Source: Eutypa lata (Eukaryota; Ascomycota; Sordariomycetes; Xylariales; Diatrypaceae). Taken from it: DNA of 64,000 nt. The stretch covers positions 3,100,001 to 3,164,000 of the forward strand of contig JAKULF010000001.1 of NCBI GenBank assembly GCA_022661535.1, in the 5' to 3' direction. Position 1 is the stretch's first letter, and every line of letters starts with the position of its first letter. The translations under genes and the position numbers were made by a program. Positions 59,226 to 64,000 of this stretch are shown here, one piece after another. The notes below the pieces were generated by a model. The model was not told the DNA's origin. It did no database searches and saw only the letters and a program-made list of their open reading frames with translations.

Positions 59226-60650
59226 TCACCGTCCCAGGTTCCCGACAACACTACCAACCATGACGGCAATCTCTCTTTCCCAGCCGCTCTTTTCCGGATC
59301 GGCCCTTCCCGCCTTCCCCTTTGCAGCGGTAACCGTGCTCGGGGGTTGACTCCCCCTAACTACACACTCCCTAATAGCCTCGCCCACACTGTTCCGGTTC
59401 GACTTGAGCGTGCGGGCGGACACGCCGCCACGGTTCATGATCTCCTGGACCCTAGTAGACAAACCGCCGGCCATCGTCCTCCAGAAGTACGACGCCAAAG
59501 AGCCGGTCTCGAGATGTCCGAGGAGAGGCTGTAGAAGGTTACTATTCTTCTCCGAAGCGACGACAGTAGCAGTAGTAGGGTGTTGCTTTTGCAATGGTGG
59601 TGGTGCTGCAGATGCTGGTAGCAGTAATGGGTGTGCCGGGGCCTTTGTAGCATCGAGGATGATCTCGAGCGCGATGATGTTCTGACACCGGGCGGCTACT
59701 TCGGCGAGCGTGCGGTCGAGCGACGGTAGCGTGGCTAGCGACCGTGCCAGCGACGCTGTCGAGCTCTGCAACGCGTTACGCAGGTACACTTCGAGGGCCT
59801 GTAGGAGCAGCTGAGGTGTCCACTTGTCCGGCCGCACGCCTGCTGTCGGCGAGAGCAGGTATAGCGCCGTCATGGCGGACACGGTGCGGGCCTTGATTTC
59901 TTCGCTCTGCGCGAACGTCGCCGTGCCCGAAGCCGACCCAATTGAGAATTCGCGCACGATCTGCTCGGACGTGGTCCGCACGGACCGCTCGATCGGGGCG
60001 ATGACGCCGTCCTGCAGACTCCTGATCGCGTTCACTTTTTCCAGGCCGTAGCCTTCTTCCCCAAGGGCCTTCTTGTCCATAACCTCTCGTAGGGATACTA
60101 TAGTATGTGCGCAGCGCACCAATGCCCTGTGATCCTCCCGCTTGCCCCCGGTCGAGACGGCACCAGACCCGGCACTAGATATCTCCGAATGTTGGACCTC
60201 GAGTTGCCGGCCTAATTGTAGACAACGTCCGACCGATCTTCCCAACTTCAGGGTCTCCCATAGCCGCGATGCTACCTGGCGCACTTCGTCTGCTTCCGCA
60301 TGTTTCTGTATGACCTCCTTCTCGAGCTGCTTGTAGCTCTCGTTCAAGCTCTTAACTTGCTGGTCGATCTCGGATATTATGCGCCCGCTCGCGTCGGTCT
60401 GGTCTTTCGTATACGTAAGCAGCGGAATCGCTGACCGAGTAGTCAGGAGGTCGATATGGGAATCAATTTCTTGGGAGTCGAAAAGCACTTTGGAGAGGGG
60501 TGTCGAGAGATCGAGGGGTGCATCGTTGGGATTGTTAGTAGCTAACACCAAGCTGTTGGCGAAGGACGAGGGCTTGAAATCTGGAGCCAGGAAGGTCTCG
60601 TAGTCGATGTAGGACGCCTCTCCTTCTCTCTCTTCTTCATGCGTTGACAT
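59226..60650 (-). CDS. cog5: Conserved oligomeric Golgi complex subunit 5 (Cog5)
   Basis: Single exon, 474 residues, the size typical of filamentous-fungal Cog5. The N-terminus YIDYETFLAPDFKPSSFANS followed by LSKVLFDSQEIDSHIDLLTT is diagnostic. Then comes a long helical region (SEIDQQVKSLNESYKQLEKE; EADEVRQVASRLWETLKLGR) and the YFWRTMAGGLSTRVQEIMNR segment near the C-terminus. Cog5 is in lobe B of the COG tether, which directs retrograde vesicle traffic within the Golgi. Pro/Ala/Gln-rich loops at about 335-365 break the helical pattern. The start is the first ATG; the frame is open throughout with strong codon bias. Confidence 0.92.
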   Translation of the reverse strand: MSTHEEEREGEASYIDYETFLAPDFKPSSFANSLVLATNNPNDAPLDLSTPLSKVLFDSQEIDSHIDLLTTRSAIPLLTYTKDQTDASGRIISEIDQQVKSLNESYKQLEKEVIQKHAEADEVRQVASRLWETLKLGRSVGRCLQLGRQLEVQHSEISSAGSGAVSTGGKREDHRALVRCAHTIVSLREVMDKKALGEEGYGLEKVNAIRSLQDGVIAPIERSVRTTSEQIVREFSIGSASGTATFAQSEEIKARTVSAMTALYLLSPTAGVRPDKWTPQLLLQALEVYLRNALQSSTASLARSLATLPSLDRTLAEVAARCQNIIALEIILDATKAPAHPLLLPASAAPPPLQKQHPTTATVVASEKNSNLLQPLLGHLETGSLASYFWRTMAGGLSTRVQEIMNRGGVSARTLKSNRNSVGEAIRECVVRGSQPPSTVTAAKGKAGRADPEKSGWEREIAVMVGSVVGNLGR

Positions 60651-61878
60651 CTTGGGCCGCCGCGTACCTTCTTCAATATACCAAACAAATTACAAAATAG
60701 GTATTCAAAGAGGAAAGTATCTCGACATCTGCATCAGCCATACATGCACTCCGTGCACCATCCGAAAGTAGCTAGCTTCAGTTGACCTACTGTATGTAGG
60801 CGTTGGCAGGTACCTAAGTACATCCCTTACGTTAGGTGGTCCAAGCGCTGTCACTCGCTTAACAACACGTCGTTAACGATAGGCTTGACGATACTTCTTT
60901 GGATTCTTATTCTTCTTCTTGTCAGTAGATTTACATAGCTACCCTAACTAGCTACCTCTCCACCAGTCTCCTTCATCTCATTCATAGTTGTCATTACGAT
61001 ATTTCCCGGTGCCACTTTTGTCTTAGTTTCCTTCGTAAATCCCTTGTTACTCTTTATGCTACGGTCCGGGATTTTCAAGATGTCTATAAGAAACACTGCA
61101 AGGTTAACTTAGGGTATCGAGACTCGTAGTCCGTTAGCAACTCCAAACTGATCTATAAGAATTGCTCCTATAACAAGCATCTTCTCGACAAAATACATCA
61201 TATAGCACAGGATTTTGGAACCATGATATTTTAGTTGGGATTTTGTTAGTCAACGGCTCATAGCATTCTACGTCTTTATGCTAGGAAAAGAGGTATAATT
61301 CCTGCGTTCTAGGAAGTCTATTTTGAAGCAAGATGAAACACTAGCCTGATACCTTCAGGGGAAAAGACCTTACAACTACATTGAGAGCTAGCAATTTATA
61401 AGACGAGAACTACGTGTTTACGACGTAAATTGTATTTCGTAGACTTTGAAGACAAGATATTATATAGGTTATCGTACTGATATCGACAGTTGCGAAGAGT
61501 TGAGGGGTGATTTCCAGGGCTTATGAAGTTCAATGTATTGACAGGGACGTATGTCGGAAATATCTAGCTACATAGGTGGGCATCCTAGTGCAAACGCCTG
61601 GATGGTGCCATCTAGCACCCCATTCCTCTATCTCATTTTCCTCGTGGCTCCAAATCAACTGCTTTACTACACTTGCTAAATCATCAGACATCCACAAAAC
61701 ACTGGAAGAACGCCAGTGCAGGTTCCTATAAAGCCTCATTCTCATAGGGTTGCCGAACTCAACTCCATACCCATACCCACTCTAATTTCATGTAAATACA
61801 GGTAAAAAGCCGTCCAGTGAATAGTAGCACACGCACATTATGGCTTCTTGATCGGTGTCCTTACTAAAACCTTGAGGG
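60651..61878. other. Intergenic
   Basis: 1.2 kb upstream of Cog5. AT-rich; the open frame at 61530-61745 is not convincing. Confidence 0.5.
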
Positions 61879-62386
61879 TTACTCCGCTAATAAGGGGGTG
61901 TTCGAATCGATGACCGATTTAGGACCGCTGGTGTTGGGTTGAATGGAACCTTGAGCTATGTTGAAATCCTGGGGCAGCTTCGGTAGAACCAGCTTCTGGT
62001 TTTTAGCAGTGATCACTTTAAACATAATCAGAGCTCTTTTCCGAGCTTTTGCGTTCTTATGCGCCGTTGCCTTGATCACTGAGCGAAGTTCATCTTCAGT
62101 AAGGCTCAGAAGGCGAAGCGAGAAGACGCTACGAGTCATACGACCTTTGCCAGCTTCAATTTTCGCCATGGCCTCTTTAACCTCTTTAAAGAACCAGGCA
62201 TATAGGCCTTCAGCGAGGACTATGTCATAGATGACCTCCCGCCGATCCCCGAGGGTCGGATTACTAAATTGCTATGTTACTGTTAGTAAGCTTGGAATAT
62301 ATAATTGTATTTATATTAGGTAAGTCACTATATGGATATTCTTGACATGGTAGAAAACCTCACCCCTTTACGGCGATTTGAGCCAT
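61879..62386 (-). CDS. Small basic hypothetical protein, 135 aa
   Basis: Two exons, 62386-62364 and 62263-61879, with a 100 bp intron (GTGAGG...TTTAG), give 135 residues starting MAQIAVKGNPTLGDRREVIY. The single-exon reading (from the internal Met at 62169) misses the first 39 residues, which contain VIYDIVLAEGLYAWFFKEVK. The body is a helical, Lys/Arg-rich domain (SLRLLSLTEDELRSVIKATA; KNAKARKRALIMFKVI). There is no signal peptide or membrane segment. The compact helical composition with many basic residues would suit nucleic-acid or protein binding, but I do not recognise a family. Frame continuity across the splice supports it being real. Confidence 0.58.
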
Positions 62387-62595
62387 TGTGATCCTCCTTC
62401 GTGCTGGCCAATGGCTTACAAGCGAGCCCTAACTCGCTTTGAGGATATAATTAAGGGTAACCGAATCAGATTTGAGGGTAGGTAAGAAAGAAAGTACCCC
62501 CCTTTAAGAATTGTCAAAAGTCCTATTGGCCAATAGTTATCACTAGCGCGGGAAATAGCAAGCCATTTAATTGGACAAAAATGCAAAAGAAATGT

Positions 62596-62714
62596 ACATA
62601 CAACACCAGGGATTCGCTGGTCGTCACCGACCCAACTACTAATCCGGCGGTATCTGGCTTAACTAGGGGAGAGCGGACGGGATCCCGTGTTCTCCAAATC
62701 CTATGGTCGTATGT
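62596..62714 (-). rRNA. 5S ribosomal RNA
   Basis: The minus strand from 62714 begins ACATACGACCATAGG and ends TTGTATGT, 119 nt, closely matching the filamentous-fungal 5S rRNA. The terminal stem pairs ACATAC with GTATGT. Internal control elements are present: GTTAAGCC (A box), GGATTAGTAGTTGGGTCGG (intermediate element/loop E region) and GGTGACGACCAGCGAATCCC (C box). T runs at 62577-62595 (read on the minus strand) provide a Pol III terminator. A TATA-like stretch lies about 25 bp upstream (near 62730-62740 on the plus strand). Some positions differ from the Neurospora alpha-type sequence, so it could be a divergent or weakly expressed copy. 5S genes in Pezizomycotina are typically dispersed single copies, as here. 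Confidence 0.93.
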
Positions 62715-62914
62715 GATAAATAGTGCAATTATTTTATCTTATATTGCTAAACCCGAGCCTCATTTGTGTCTGCGTTACGCTCATGTCATTTGCCCATAAC
62801 TATTTTAACACCATAAATCAACCGTGTGTAAGACCTCCCCCTTCCCAAATCATAATTAAATCATAAAGTTGCCGTTCCCAAAATGAAAAGATGAAGTAAC
62901 ATCATACGGAGAAA

Positions 62915-63425
62915 TCAAATGCCGTAGCTCTTGAATGCACCATTGTCATCCTGCTTCTTCTGGCCCGTAGCGTCACTGACCGTGTTCCCAACCCCTCGAG
63001 TAAGACCACCGGCTGCATTGCCGACGCCTTGGGTAGTTTGACCTACGGCACTGCCAACACCCGACGCCGTCTGGCCGGCCGCGTTGCCCACGCCTCTTGT
63101 TGTGTCGTTCAAGGCGCTACCGACGCCCTGGGTTGTGCTGCCGACAGCACCGCCGACGCCGCCCAATAGGCCGCCCTGACCGTTCGCCTTCTCCTGTAAC
63201 ATCTTGAGTTAGCTATTTGCCTTTCTAGATATGTAAGGCGGTGATAATTTGGAGCTCCAAGTCATGTTATGAGAGCAAGAGCTCCCGTTCATGGAGAAAT
63301 GGGCTCCTAAGCCCGCCAAGACAGGGGTATAAAGAACTCTAGAATCTGCTTACACCACCGGTGAGGACGTTGTCGACACCGCCGACGAGCCCGCCGAGGA
63401 GACCACCGTTCTGGTTGTTGGACAT
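62915..63425 (-). CDS. Glycine-rich LEA-like repeat protein
   Basis: Two exons, 63425-63354 and 63193-62915, with a 160 bp intron (GTAAGC...TACAG), encode 116 residues. The N-terminus is NQNGGLLGGLVGGVDNVLTG. The body is a run of about six 11-residue repeats of the form GVGNAAGQTTQ (for example GVGSALNDTTR, GVGNAAGQTAS, GVGSAVGQTTQ). The end is KKQDDNGAFKSYGI. Eleven-residue Gly/Ala/Thr/Gln repeats recall LEA-type and related fungal stress/conidiation proteins, which are disordered and protect during drying. There is no membrane segment or signal peptide. Function by analogy only. It sits next to the 5S rRNA gene. Confidence 0.75.
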
Positions 63426-64000
63426 TGTGTGGATTTTTGTAACTGACGGTATGTGTGTAGTGGTGAACTGAAGACTGCTTCGATTTATGCACGCTGTTCG
63501 CTTGTTGTTCGAGCTGCTTGATTTTCTGCTATTTCTAATCGTCAAGTCCCAAAGCTGTAATCAGTAATGCGATTTATGTTCACTTATATTCGCCATGAGT
63601 TGTCGAGCAGTTTCATTCTCATACGCCACAAGATAACTTATGACGTAGCCCCCTACGATGAGGTCATATTCGGGAAGCTGCCGCGAGGTGACAGCATTCT
63701 GGAATTGTGGCGGTCATGATGGTGTGTAGCTGTGGCTAGAAACTTGTTTCATGGCCTCCCTTGACAAGGCCAGGATCCCAGCAACCTGGACAGGTGCTGG
63801 GGGAAGGCCACCAGTCAAAGTCCCAGATCTTTGATAAAGTTGTATGTAGGATGCGGCACAGGTTGCCAGTGGTTGCCCGTAGATTGACACAGTTTTAAAC
63901 GGAAACCGTCTTAACCGTTGATTCGCTCCGGTGATCTACAAGATCGGGCCCCACCTCCAAGCCACAATGCATAAGCTCATAACGCAATTCGATTCCTTCC
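63426..64000. other. Window end, no gene seen
   Basis: 575 bp upstream of the LEA-like gene, probably its promoter region. No coding continuity is visible up to the window edge. Confidence 0.5.

Noticed and set aside
62581..62799. Plus-strand 72-codon frame with DSLVVTDP and RGERTGSRV segments
   Set aside because: It is the antisense of the 5S rRNA gene on the minus strand, so it is not a protein gene.
1..64000. CRISPR arrays, bacterial operons, prophage or insertion sequences
   Set aside because: The DNA is clearly eukaryotic nuclear; no such arrays or transposase genes were seen.

Overview
The window looks like nuclear DNA of a filamentous ascomycete (Pezizomycotina, most likely Sordariomycetes). 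It has many genes split by 50-70 bp introns with GTAAGT-type donors, TACTAAC/CTGAC-like branch points and CAG/TAG acceptors. It has GC-rich coding exons in AT-richer spacers, a dispersed single 5S rRNA gene, a Zn2Cys6 transcription factor, a fungal STAND-type N-terminal domain, a CorA-like fungal transporter and a secreted GH5 mannanase. All exon boundaries were read by hand from reading frames and splice signals. No database search was possible, so family names rest on motif recognition.

Layout, left to right. 0.2-1.6 kb: mitochondrial carrier of the Ymc1/Ymc2 group (+). 2.05-4.6 kb: RINT1/Tip20 vesicle-tethering protein (-). 5.6-6.1 kb: small unknown protein (+). 7.7-8.05 kb: short GGAGN-motif protein (+). 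8.5-12.1 kb: ten-exon CorA-like membrane protein with a GMN motif (-). 12.1-14.8 kb: gene-poor. 14.8-15.8 kb: FSH1-type serine hydrolase (+). 16.2-16.75 kb: unknown protein with a prenylation (CaaX) tail (+), tail to tail with an F-box protein (16.9-17.9 kb, -). 19.8-21.1 kb: low-complexity acidic protein (-). 22.2-24.4 kb: STAND-N/ankyrin-like protein (-). 26.3-28.1 kb: SURF6/Rrp14 ribosome-biogenesis factor (-). 29.6-31.05 kb: secreted GH5 beta-mannanase (+). 32.05-34.7 kb: Hsp70-like ATPase (-), divergent from an uncharacterised putative zinc-binding protein (35.3-36.5 kb, +).

From 36.5 to 45.2 kb the sequence is a long gene-poor stretch holding only one convincing small two-exon gene (42.48-42.79 kb). 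It is followed by a compact metabolic-looking group: an allantoate/pantothenate-type MFS transporter (45.2-47.3 kb, -), a Zn2Cys6 regulator (48.4-50.7 kb, -) and a short-chain dehydrogenase (51.4-52.7 kb, +). The right end carries trehalose-6-phosphate phosphatase Tps2 (53.5-56.55 kb, -), the Golgi tether subunit Cog5 (59.2-60.65 kb, -), a small unknown protein (61.9-62.4 kb, -), a 5S rRNA gene (62.6-62.7 kb, -) and a glycine-rich LEA-like repeat protein (62.9-63.4 kb, -).

Most genes are unrelated housekeeping or accessory functions. Three neighbourhoods could be functional units: the transporter/regulator/dehydrogenase trio, the divergent Hsp70-like/zinc-like pair, and (more loosely) the trehalose phosphatase and LEA-like genes, both of stress-protection type.
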